A DNA stretch of 13,777 bases from an uncultured Clostridia bacterium (GTDB lineage: Bacteria; Bacillota; Clostridia; TANB77; CAG-508). The notes below the pieces were generated by a model. It was given only the letters and a program-made list of their open reading frames with translations. It did no database searches and was not told the DNA's origin. Position numbers and translations under genes: made by a program. Shown in pieces: positions 7,644-13,777 of the stretch; the first letter of the stretch is position 1, and each line of letters starts with the position of its first letter. The DNA is taken from assembly GCA_944393345.1 (NCBI GenBank), contig CALXZW010000031.1:1-13777 (forward strand), given 5' to 3'.

Positions 7644-7820
7644 ACCAATCCCCCTATTTTAGATACTTTTTAATTGAACTTAGCCAATTTAACGGTTTCA
7701 TCGAAAAATTATTATACTTTTTTCATAGTAGTTATTTACAACTTTTTAACACTCTTGACTATTAATACATTACATTTTCCCCTTTCAGCAGATTATATTC
7801 TACATTCTCAACTTAAACTT
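7644..7820 (-). promoter_or_regulatory. Long untranslated leader of the orphan membrane protein gene
   Basis: About 176 nt separate the predicted transcript start from the ATG at 7643, much longer than other leaders here. It contains the 42-bp duplicated block and a GGGG-AAAATG motif that opens only two stop-truncated triplets. I see no terminator-like hairpin and no named riboswitch fold, so a regulatory role is unproven. Confidence 0.35.
7728..7769. repeat. Diverged 42-bp duplication, right copy
   Basis: Second copy of the block at 6319-6360, same orientation, 35 of 42 bases identical, inside the orphan gene leader. The GCCAA/TTGGC outer stem seen in the left copy is not preserved here. 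Read leftward in the frame matching the left copy, a CAA codon has become TAA. Confidence 0.75.
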
Positions 7821-7826
7821 TATTAA

Positions 7827-7855
7827 AATATATCATATTGGAACTTGAATTACAA
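7827..7855 (-). promoter_or_regulatory. Promoter of the orphan membrane protein gene
   Basis: Read leftward: -35 TTGTAA (7850-7855), 17-base spacer, -10 TATATT (7827-7832). The arrangement and surrounding bases resemble the candidate small RNA promoter at 6381-6408. Confidence 0.55.
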
Positions 7856-7939
7856 TATAAATATATCATAATCGATTTTTCACAAGAAAAATTATAAAAA
7901 TCATATCTTTATAAGTAAAAACACGTCTGATTATAATTT

Positions 7940-8047
7940 CTATAACCAGTCATGAAATGTTTCATAAGATTTGATACTAATCTCTTCAAAACTAAAAGTC
8001 TTGTAAACTTTAGCTTTGTAGATTTCATGCAATTTTCCAATCGGATA
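7940..8047 (-). pseudogene. Possible gene fragment, 35 codons, origin unknown
   Basis: Read leftward between two stops, the frame begins YPIGKLHEIYKAKVYKTF and ends YETFHDWL. The composition is like a folded protein (balanced aromatic and charged residues, one Trp) rather than random A+T-rich translation. No start codon with a ribosome binding site is present. I cannot identify a parent family. Confidence 0.2.
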
Positions 8048-8080
8048 TTAGCAAAAACTCATTTATCTGTTTGATTATTA

Positions 8081-8107
8081 TTTTTAGGCAACAAAAAAAT
8101 CAACCAG
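8081..8107. repeat. Imperfect 27-bp direct repeat, right copy
   Basis: TTTTTAGGCA, then ACAAAAAAA, TCAACCAG. It is the partner of 6230-6256 and overlaps the tRNA-Leu terminator. Part of the likeness comes from the shared T-run/A-run of terminators; TAGGCA and the TC(A/G)ACC core are the more informative part. Confidence 0.45.
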
Positions 8108-8129
8108 ATTTCATTTTCTGATTGATTTT
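8093..8129 (-). terminator. Terminator after tRNA-Leu
   Basis: Read leftward, AAAATCAATCAGA pairs with TCTGGTTGATTTT (13 bp, one G-U) around an 8-base loop, followed by a run of seven T. It lies 40 bases after the tRNA 3' end. Confidence 0.85.
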
Positions 8130-8168
8130 GTATCAATACTGTTCAATTAGTTCGAACAGAAACATTAA

Positions 8169-8255
8169 TGGTGCCGGTGGTGGGACTCGAACCCACACGC
8201 CATTGCTGACAACAGATTTTGAGTCTGCCCCGTCTACCAATTCCAGCACACCGGC
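8169..8255 (-). tRNA. tRNA-Leu (anticodon CAA)
   Basis: An 87-nt class II tRNA with encoded CCA. The acceptor arm GCCGGTG pairs with CACCGGC. The anticodon loop is CTCAAAA, giving anticodon CAA, which reads the leucine codon TTG. A long variable arm (around TGTCAGCAATGGCG) precedes the T arm with GGGTTCGAGTCCC. A strong terminator follows; I could not find a convincing promoter in the A+T-rich 150 bases upstream. Confidence 0.95.
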
Positions 8256-8562
8256 ATATTTTTAATATTAAATTTGAAGTAAATTACACATTGTTTAGAT
8301 TTAGTTTAGTATTTTATAAGATATCAAAAAACAAATCATATAATTATCAATATTTTTTATATCAATATATTAATTATTTTTTAATTCTTTAATATCTACC
8401 AATTAAACATACAAAAAATATGTACTTATAAATAATAGCACATATTTTTTATATTGTCTATAAGTTTATTAGAAATTTTCTCTATTTTCGTATTTTGTAA
8501 AAATTTACTACTTTGATATAAAAATCATTGCTTTTTTGTTATTAGTTTTAACTGTTATTTTT
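8256..8562. other. Gene-free A+T-rich spacer
   Basis: 307 bases between tRNA-Leu and the 192-residue gene. I see only the hairpin at 8413-8450. No open frame with a ribosome binding site is visible on either strand, and I found no confident tRNA promoter. Confidence 0.6.
8413..8450 (-). terminator. Probable terminator of the two-gene unit of unknown function
   Basis: A perfect 11-bp inverted repeat (AAAAAATATGT with ACATATTTTTT) with a 16-base loop ends in six T when read leftward. It lies about 113 bases after the stop at 8563. The stem is nearly all A-T, so its strength is uncertain. Confidence 0.5.
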
Positions 8563-9141
8563 TTATAGCATTTTTCCTTTTTCTTTATCATTATTTACAC
8601 CACTATATGGTTCTTTATAATTTCCTTCTAATATTCTTTCTGGCAATTCGCCTTCTACATACAATTTTTCAATACCTTTTGCTTCTATTAAAAGTGTTTC
8701 AGGTTTATTAGCATGATTTATTGAACCAAGATACCCAATATCTTTGCCTAGCTCTTGCTTTGTTTTCTCCATTTCTTGTAATATATTTTTTAATTCAAAA
8801 TATTGCCTTTCATTAATTTCTTTTGGAAAATAAAAAAGTTGAGGAATATATTCAGGTGTTAATAATATACATATTGCCTTTGAATTCTTAGCTATTTCTT
8901 CAAAATTTTCTCCTTGAATATAGTTGGTTTTACCATATATCAATTTAAAAATATTATTTAGCCTATCAAAATGCGTCTGTCCCTCTGGAACATTTGCCTT
9001 TACAACTTGATTTGGAGTAATTAATATTAAAGCAGCTTCCTGATTTTCGTTTTCAAAAAAGTCTTTTATTTTAAATTCTTTATTTTCTTTTGAAAGTTCA
9101 TCAAACTTTCTCTGTTCTTCTTCAGGTATTTTATTATTCAT
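8563..9141 (-). CDS. Hypothetical soluble protein, 192 residues
   Basis: I do not recognise this gene. The product has no signal peptide or membrane helix and is rich in Glu, Lys and Asn, so it is probably cytosolic. Two hydrophobic segments resemble each other, ALILITPNQV (about 37-46) and ICILLTPEYI (about 89-98). Each could be a core beta strand, which suggests an internal duplication of a small alpha/beta unit. A charged helical segment (about 108-130) and a Lys/Asp-rich tail follow. The start is secure: a perfect AAGGAGG (9151-9157) lies 9 bases before the ATG and overlaps the stop codon of the membrane protein gene, which suggests coupled translation. The pairing hints that the two products work together, but nothing shows how. 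Confidence 0.8.
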   Translation of the reverse strand: MNNKIPEEEQRKFDELSKENKEFKIKDFFENENQEAALILITPNQVVKANVPEGQTHFDRLNNIFKLIYGKTNYIQGENFEEIAKNSKAICILLTPEYIPQLFYFPKEINERQYFELKNILQEMEKTKQELGKDIGYLGSINHANKPETLLIEAKGIEKLYVEGELPERILEGNYKEPYSGVNNDKEKGKML

Positions 9142-9155
9142 TTCAATTTTCCTCC

Positions 9156-9347
9156 TTATTTTATAAAATATATTATAACTCCTCCAATTATTGCAATAAA
9201 AAATCCAACTATTTTTAATCCATTTGTTGCTTCATTCTGATCTCCAAAACTAAAAAATTTTTTAGTTAATATTCTAGCATCAAAAATTAATATTATACCT
9301 ATTAATACAAGTATTACTGCAATTAAATTTATTATTATTGGAAACAT
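9156..9347 (-). CDS. Small two-helix membrane protein, 63 residues
   Basis: Starts MFPIIINLIAVILVLIGII. There are two hydrophobic helices, about 3-25 and 45-61. The loop between them carries KK, a Phe-Phe-Ser-Phe-Gly-Asp stretch and NEATNGLK, which looks conserved in style rather than random. AAAAGGA precedes the ATG by about 10 bases. First gene after the promoter at 9407-9435, with the 192-residue gene starting 14 bases beyond its stop. No family is recognised; the size and topology would suit a small inner-membrane regulator or assembly factor, but that is a guess. Confidence 0.75.
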   Translation of the reverse strand: MFPIIINLIAVILVLIGIILIFDARILTKKFFSFGDQNEATNGLKIVGFFIAIIGGVIIYFIK

Positions 9348-9406
9348 TTTATCAACATCCTTTTTAATTTATTGTCAAATATTTTTCTTCTTAATATATT
9401 ATATTT

Positions 9407-9435
9407 ATATTAATATTTTTTACTTAAATTGTCAA
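9407..9435 (-). promoter_or_regulatory. Promoter of the two-gene unit after recG
   Basis: Read leftward: consensus -35 TTGACA (9430-9435), 17-base spacer, -10 TAATAT (9407-9412), beginning one base after the recG stop. A second TTGACA at about 9372-9377 has no suitable -10 before the start codon. No terminator is seen between recG and this promoter, so read-through is possible. Confidence 0.8.
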
Positions 9436-9436
9436 A

Positions 9437-11479
9437 TTATATTTCAATTCTTTTTAAAAATTTATCTTTTATTAAATTTATAAGTAATCTATTTTCTTCA
9501 TTTTGTAAATTTGGATCTTTTTCTAATATTTTTATTGCTACTCCTTGAACTGTTTTTAAAATTGGCATATCTTCAAAAAGATTAGCAATTTTAAATTCTG
9601 GTAATCCATGTTGCATAGTTCCAAAGAAATCTCCTGATCCTCTTAATTCTAAATCTTTTTCTGATATAATAAATCCATCATTTGTTTCGCACATTATTTT
9701 CATTCTTTTTCTTGCATTTTCACTTTTTCCTTCACATTTTAAAATACAATACGATTGATATTGGCCTCTTCCTACTCTCCCTCTTAATTGATGTAATGCT
9801 GCTAATCCAAATCTTTCTGCATTTTCTATTACCATTATATTGGCATTTGGCACATCTACACCTACTTCTATAACTGTTGTTGAAATCAAAATATCTATTT
9901 GCCTATTTTTAAAATTTAACATTATCTCATCTTTTTCTTTCTGCTTCATTTTTCCATGTATATATTGAACCCTATACTCAGGAAAAATTTCTTTTGTATA
10001 TGTTTCATATATTTTTTGTACAGATTTTAAATCAGATTCTTCATTTTCCTCTACTAATGGACATACTATATATGCTTGTCTTCCCTCTTCTATTTGTTTT
10101 CTTACAAAATTGTTCACTCTTTCTGACATGTTTTTTTGAACTGCAAATGTTTCTATTTTTTTTCTATTTGGTGGTAATTCATCAATAATTGATATATCCA
10201 AATCTCCGTATAAAATAAGTGCTAATGTTCTAGGAATTGGGGTCGCTGTCATTACTAGCACATCTGGATTTTTTCCTTTTTCAACAAGTGTTGTTCTTTG
10301 CTTTACTCCAAATCTATGTTGCTCATCTGTTACTACTAATCCTAAATTTTTAAACTCGACATTTTCTTGTAATAATGCATGTGTACCTATCAATATATCT
10401 ATTTCACCATTTTTTAGTCTTTCTAATAATTCTGTTTTTTTCTTTTTAGTTATTGCAGAAATTAAAAGTTCACATCTTATGTTCATTTTTTCAAGAATAT
10501 TTTTAAAATTTTCTAAATGTTGTATTGCAAGTATCGCTGTTGGTGCAATAATTGTTGCTTGATATCCGCTTCTTACTGCTTTAAAAGCTGCACACATTGC
10601 AATTACCGTTTTACCAGATCCAACGTCTCCTTGTAATAATCTATTCATTGACTTTTCTGATTCCATATTATTATCAATTTCTTCTAAAACTCTTAATTGT
10701 GCTTTGGTTAATTTAAAAGGTAATTCATTTATAATTTCTGACATTTTTACATCTTTGTTAAAAGCTATTCCATTTTTATCGTTCATATAATTATTTTTTA
10801 ATTGTAAAAGTGCTAATTGTGTTGTTAACAATTCCTCAAAAACTAATCTATATCTGGCCAATTTAAAATCTTCGAATTTTTGTGGGAAGTGTATATTCTG
10901 AATTGCTTGATTTATATTTAAAAGTTTATATTCTTTGAGTAAGTATTCCGGTAAAGTTTCTTGTAAATTATCTTTAACTTCTGCTATTCCATTTTCTATT
11001 ATTTTTCGTAAAACATTTTGAGTTAATTGATAAGTTAATGGATAAATCGGTATTATCTTTCCTGTATTTTTAGTACAACCTATTTCATCAAAAACAGGCG
11101 AAATAATGCTTATATTATTATATTTTTTACTTATTTTCCCATAAAATCTATATTTTTTTCCTGTATAAAAAATATTTTTTAAATAATTTTGATTAAACCA
11201 AGTTACTGTACCTGTCATTGTTTCGTCTCTTATAATTAATTTTTGCATAGTTTTTTTAGGCATTCTTATTTCAGATATTCTACTACAAGCAATTGCTTCT
11301 ATTGTTGCTTCTTCTCCATCTACACAATCTGATAAATATTTTGCTTTACTTCTATCTTCATAAGTTCTTGGATAATATGAAATTAAGTCTTTTAATGTAT
11401 ATATTTCTAATTTATTTAATAGTTTTACTTTGCTTGGTCCTACACCTTTTACAAATTTTACATCTTTTTCTAAATCCAA
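9437..11479 (-). CDS. recG: ATP-dependent DNA helicase RecG
   Basis: Remodels stalled replication forks and branched recombination intermediates. Product 680 residues, the usual full length. The N-terminal wedge/OB region (about 1-240) begins with a helix-hairpin-helix-like KGVGPSKVKLL. The helicase core follows: Walker A GDVGSGKT (284-291), TPTAIL-type motif Ia (APTAILA), DEQHRFG (385-391, the RecG-type motif II), MTATPIPRT (410-418), motif V STTVIEVGVDVP (533-544), and motif VI QLRGRVGRGQ (564-573). The C-terminal GSGDFFGTMQHG segment is typical of the family. TTG start, with GGAG 7 bases upstream. The gap to the metallophosphoesterase stop is 15 bases, so it is the last gene of the tsaD operon. 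Confidence 0.97.
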   Translation of the reverse strand: MDLEKDVKFVKGVGPSKVKLLNKLEIYTLKDLISYYPRTYEDRSKAKYLSDCVDGEEATIEAIACSRISEIRMPKKTMQKLIIRDETMTGTVTWFNQNYLKNIFYTGKKYRFYGKISKKYNNISIISPVFDEIGCTKNTGKIIPIYPLTYQLTQNVLRKIIENGIAEVKDNLQETLPEYLLKEYKLLNINQAIQNIHFPQKFEDFKLARYRLVFEELLTTQLALLQLKNNYMNDKNGIAFNKDVKMSEIINELPFKLTKAQLRVLEEIDNNMESEKSMNRLLQGDVGSGKTVIAMCAAFKAVRSGYQATIIAPTAILAIQHLENFKNILEKMNIRCELLISAITKKKKTELLERLKNGEIDILIGTHALLQENVEFKNLGLVVTDEQHRFGVKQRTTLVEKGKNPDVLVMTATPIPRTLALILYGDLDISIIDELPPNRKKIETFAVQKNMSERVNNFVRKQIEEGRQAYIVCPLVEENEESDLKSVQKIYETYTKEIFPEYRVQYIHGKMKQKEKDEIMLNFKNRQIDILISTTVIEVGVDVPNANIMVIENAERFGLAALHQLRGRVGRGQYQSYCILKCEGKSENARKRMKIMCETNDGFIISEKDLELRGSGDFFGTMQHGLPEFKIANLFEDMPILKTVQGVAIKILEKDPNLQNEENRLLINLIKDKFLKRIEI

Positions 11480-11494
11480 TACTTTTCTCCTTTT

Positions 11495-12202
11495 TTAAAC
11501 TATTTTCATTAATTTAAAATCTAGGCTATCTGCACTTACCAAATTAAATTCAACACCAAAATATTTTCCTATAATCGCTTCTTTTATAGAGTTTCCATGT
11601 AAATGCGCATAATAGCATTTTTTTACATTATATTTTCTCAATATCTCTATAAATTCATTTGTTTGATTTTCATATATTTGTAAATTAGTTATTGGTGGGT
11701 AATGCATAAATACTATTATTTCTTTATTATTTCCGTATCTTTCTATTCCATCTTTTATTGATAATTCCAATCTTATTTGTTCTCTTTTTAGTAATTTTTG
11801 ATTATCATTGTCTTCTGTATTACTCCATCCTCTTGTTCCAGTTAATACAACATTTCCATATTCATAAGCATTATTATAAATAAAATCAATATTTTTAAAA
11901 TTTTTTTCTGACAAAAAATTTCTCATACTTGTCAATGTTGTCCACCAATAATCATGATTTCCTTTTAGTAATAATTTTTTACCTGGCAAATTATTTAAAT
12001 ATTCAAAATCTTTTTCTGTATCTTCTAAATAAGTCGCCCATGAAAAATCTCCCGGTAATATTACTACATCATTTTCTTTTACTTGATCTAGCCAGTTACT
12101 TTTTATTTTTTCTTCATGATTTTTCCAATTTTCTCCAAATATATCCATGGGTTTATTATCATTAAATGATAAATGTAAATCTCCTATTACAAATATTGAC
12201 AT
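11495..12202 (-). CDS. Calcineurin-like metallophosphoesterase
   Basis: Two-metal phosphoesterase, cytosolic, 235 residues. The metal and catalytic signature is complete: GDLH (7-10; D8, H10), GDFSW (51-55; D52), GNHD (81-84; N82, H83), MHYPP (166-170; H167) and AHLHG (199-203; H200, H202). The two Trp after GNHDY and the MHYPP motif mark a distinct bacterial subfamily of uncharacterised phosphohydrolases. The substrate (nucleotide, phosphoprotein or other phosphoester) cannot be told. The ATG has AAAGG about 7 bases upstream. It sits 18 bases after tsaD and 15 before recG, so it is translated from the same message as two core genes. Confidence 0.9.
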   Translation of the reverse strand: MSIFVIGDLHLSFNDNKPMDIFGENWKNHEEKIKSNWLDQVKENDVVILPGDFSWATYLEDTEKDFEYLNNLPGKKLLLKGNHDYWWTTLTSMRNFLSEKNFKNIDFIYNNAYEYGNVVLTGTRGWSNTEDNDNQKLLKREQIRLELSIKDGIERYGNNKEIIVFMHYPPITNLQIYENQTNEFIEILRKYNVKKCYYAHLHGNSIKEAIIGKYFGVEFNLVSADSLDFKLMKIV

Positions 12203-12220
12203 ATTTCTACCTTTCCACTT

Positions 12221-13210
12221 TTATAGTTTTAAATTTGGTATTGCATTCAATTCTAAATTATCTCTTTTTCCAGATATATAATTATAGTACCCAGCAGATG
12301 CTATCATTCCTGCATTATCTGTACATAATTTTAAATCCGGCATATAAATTTTTATATTTTTTTCTTCCAATTTTTTAAATTCTTTTCTAATATAGCTATT
12401 TGCTGATACACCACCTGCTAATGCTATTGTATTGATTTTAGTTTGATTTATTGCCTTTTCTACATTTTCTATAAGTATTTCTGTTACTGTTTTTTGAAAA
12501 CTCGCACATAAATCTGCTTTATTTATATTAGGATTATTATGATTCAAATTAATCACTGCTGTTTTTATTCCGCTAAAACTAAAATCTAAATTATCAAAAT
12601 GTGTTTTTGGTAGTTTTATTTCTGGCTTTCCTTCACTTGCTAATTTATCTACTTTAGGTCCTCCTGGATATCCTAATCCAACTACTCTTGCAACCTTATC
12701 AAAAGCTTCTCCTATTGCATCATCTCTTGTTTTTCCTAAGACTTCAAATTCTGTATAATCTTTTACATATATTATCTGTGTATTTCCGCCAGAAGTCATT
12801 ACACATATAAATGGGGGTTCTAATTCTTTATATGTAATATAATTTGCTGCTATATGCCCTTGTATATGGTTTACTCCAACTAATGGCTTATTTATTGCAA
12901 AACTAAGTGCTTTTGCATAAGAAAGTCCTACCAAAAGTGCTCCAACTAATCCTGGACCATATGTTGGTGCAATTACATCTATATCATTAAATGTTATATT
13001 TGCTTCTAAAAGTGCTTTTTTTGTTACTCTAGAAATAGCCTCTATATGATTTCTAGAGGCTATTTCTGGTACTACTCCTCCATATTTTTCATGGATTGGT
13101 ATTTGTGTATCTATTACATTTGATAAAATTTTTCTTCCGTTTTTAACTAATGCAACAGATGTTTCATCACAACTCGATTCAATTCCTAATGTTATTATAT
13201 CTTTCTTCAT
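12221..13210 (-). CDS. tsaD: tRNA N6-adenosine threonylcarbamoyltransferase TsaD
   Basis: Transfers the threonylcarbamoyl group to A37 of ANN-decoding tRNAs, working with TsaB, TsaC and TsaE (none in this window). Product 329 residues. The ASKHA-fold motifs are in order: GIESSCDETS (9-18), metal-binding HIQGH (115-119; H115, H119), SGGNT (140-144), YPGGP (181-185), DFSFSG (209-214), AGGVSAN (265-271) and TDNAGM with metal ligand D298. The ATG at 13210 is chosen because GGAG lies 6 bases upstream and the family N-terminus starts there. An in-frame ATG at 13222 and a longer frame from 13294 lack ribosome binding sites. First gene of a three-gene operon. A promoter could not be identified with confidence. 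Confidence 0.97.
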   Translation of the reverse strand: MKKDIITLGIESSCDETSVALVKNGRKILSNVIDTQIPIHEKYGGVVPEIASRNHIEAISRVTKKALLEANITFNDIDVIAPTYGPGLVGALLVGLSYAKALSFAINKPLVGVNHIQGHIAANYITYKELEPPFICVMTSGGNTQIIYVKDYTEFEVLGKTRDDAIGEAFDKVARVVGLGYPGGPKVDKLASEGKPEIKLPKTHFDNLDFSFSGIKTAVINLNHNNPNINKADLCASFQKTVTEILIENVEKAINQTKINTIALAGGVSANSYIRKEFKKLEEKNIKIYMPDLKLCTDNAGMIASAGYYNYISGKRDNLELNAIPNLKL

Positions 13211-13252
13211 TTTTCTCTCCATTTTACAAATTTTAGTCCAAGATAAAAACAT

Positions 13253-13281
13253 AAAAAAATTTCTGTCTTTATTTAGAAATT
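13253..13281 (-). terminator. Weak terminator-like hairpin in the tsaD leader
   Basis: Read leftward, AATTTCT pairs with AGAAATT (7 bp, 10-base loop) followed by seven T. It lies about 45 bases before the tsaD start. It could be an attenuator or the terminator of a lost upstream gene; the A-T-rich stem makes it uncertain. Confidence 0.3.
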
Positions 13282-13521
13282 CTTGATTTATCAAAATAAG
13301 ATAATATTTTGAATATTTTAATTGTCTCTTTTTCTATATTTTTTGAAATGCTTATCCTTTTTAGTTATAACATTCTACTATATATCCAAATTTTATTATT
13401 AATAGTCTGTCTTTATCCAAATAGTCTTAAGCATCATTATAGAAATTTTATCGATTCGTCTTTAATACTATAATTATAATTTTTTCTTTTGCTGTATTTT
13501 GAATATATAAACATATTATAA

Positions 13522-13551
13522 AGATTGTTTTCTTATTTATAGATTGTTTTC
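13522..13551. repeat. Tandem direct repeat AGATTGTTTTC upstream of the DUF1737 promoter
   Basis: Two exact 11-base copies (13522-13532 and 13541-13551) whose starts lie 19 bases apart, ending about 47 bases before the -35 box. The spacing would suit two protein-binding sites on nearly the same face of the helix, but the sequence is too A+T-rich to exclude chance. Confidence 0.35.
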
Positions 13552-13598
13552 ATTCTTCAATAGAATTTACATATCTTTACTTAATTTTAATCACATAA

Positions 13599-13627
13599 TT
13601 GATTTTTTTTTTATTTTATGTTATAAT
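13599..13627 (+). promoter_or_regulatory. Promoter of the DUF1737 gene
   Basis: TTGATT (13599-13604), 17-base T-rich spacer, consensus TATAAT (13622-13627). The transcript would begin near 13634, leaving a leader of about 45 bases before the TTG start. Confidence 0.8.
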
Positions 13628-13678
13628 AAATTATATTCTTTTTGTATAGTCAGGCGTACAGATATTGGAGGTATAATT

Positions 13679-13777
13679 TTGTCTTATATTACAGATTATA
13701 AATTAATCAGTGCCAATAGCACTGAAAAACTTTCTGACATGGTTAGAAAGGAATTAGCCAAGGGATGGCAACCATTA
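13679..13777 (+). CDS. DUF1737 domain protein, N-terminal part (runs off the right edge)
   Basis: 33 codons are visible from TTG 13679. GGAGGT (13667-13672) lies 6 bases upstream. The sequence begins MSYITDYKLISANSTEKL and continues with a helix into KGWQPL. The pattern of a YKLIS strand, a helix and GW-P matches the short DUF1737 family, whose members are small cytosolic proteins of unknown role. It is the only plus-strand gene and is transcribed away from tsaD. The C-terminus is outside the window, so length and any added domain are unknown. Confidence 0.75.
   Translation, partial: MSYITDYKLISANSTEKLSDMVRKELAKGWQPL

Larger units (their letters stand above)
13211..13598. other. Divergent intergenic region between tsaD and the DUF1737 gene
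   Basis: Very A+T-rich. I see a weak hairpin with a T run in the tsaD leader, an 8-bp hairpin at 13291-13312 (TCAAAATA/TATTTTGA), two copies of TATCCAAAT (near 13383 and 13414), and the 11-bp repeat at 13522-13551. No gene with a ribosome binding site is visible on either strand. Confidence 0.6.

Noticed and set aside
7771..7795. GGGGAAAATG in the orphan gene leader as a possible leader-peptide start
   Set aside because: The ATG is followed at once by TAA, and the next ATG gives only two codons. The spacing is also too short.
9682..11517. Plus-strand Leu/Phe-rich frames opposite recG
   Set aside because: Reverse-strand reading of A+T-rich codons gives such hydrophobic frames. No start signals are seen.
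1..13777. Alternative genetic code with TGA as tryptophan
   Set aside because: No complete gene here ends in TGA, but Trp residues use TGG and all conserved genes are full length when TGA is read as a stop, so nothing supports recoding.
1..13777. CRISPR array or complete insertion sequence
   Set aside because: No regularly spaced repeats, no transposase or integrase motif, and no terminal inverted repeats with flanking duplications were seen.

Overview
The window is strongly A+T-rich bacterial chromosome. It has strong AGGAG-type ribosome binding sites, tRNA genes with encoded CCA ends, frequent TTG start codons and mostly TAA stops. Tryptophan is encoded by TGG, and nothing suggests a code other than the standard bacterial one. 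Gene content and style fit a low-GC Bacillota, most likely a Clostridia-type organism. That placement is an inference; no ribosomal gene is present. Almost everything reads leftward (minus strand). Only the gene entering at the right edge reads rightward.

The right part (about 9.4-13.2 kb) is a tight housekeeping operon read leftward: tsaD (tRNA t6A synthesis), a calcineurin-like metallophosphoesterase, then recG (branched-DNA helicase), with gaps of 15-18 bases. A good promoter directly after the recG stop starts a second unit. It encodes a 63-residue two-helix membrane protein and a 192-residue soluble protein of unknown function, and probably ends at a hairpin near 8.43 kb. Divergent from tsaD, a DUF1737 protein starts at 13679 behind a near-consensus promoter.

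The middle part (about 5.9-8.3 kb) is the least ordinary stretch. Two tRNA genes, tRNA-Leu(CAA) and tRNA-Glu(CTC), each with its own terminator, bracket a membrane-anchored protein of unknown function. Around that orphan gene lie a diverged 42-bp direct duplication (35 of 42 bases identical by hand), decayed reading frames, a candidate small RNA of about 134 nt with its own promoter and terminator, and an imperfect 27-bp direct repeat at two terminators. I read this as the eroded remains of an inserted or duplicated segment. That reading is an inference.

The left part (1-5.9 kb) holds a P2A-type calcium ATPase with all SERCA-like calcium ligands, methionyl-tRNA synthetase (metG) without the C-terminal tRNA-binding domain, and a membrane-anchored NodB-type polysaccharide deacetylase followed by an unrecognised partial gene. 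Each of the first two ends in a long perfect or near-perfect hairpin terminator. The metG -35 box lies inside the upstream terminator stem.

Start sites were reassigned from ribosome-binding sites. metG, the ATPase, recG, the left-edge gene and the right-edge gene all appear to start with TTG. The deacetylase and tsaD start at internal ATGs. No clearly new, complete biological system is visible; the candidate RNA and the duplicated tract around the orphan gene are the best leads.
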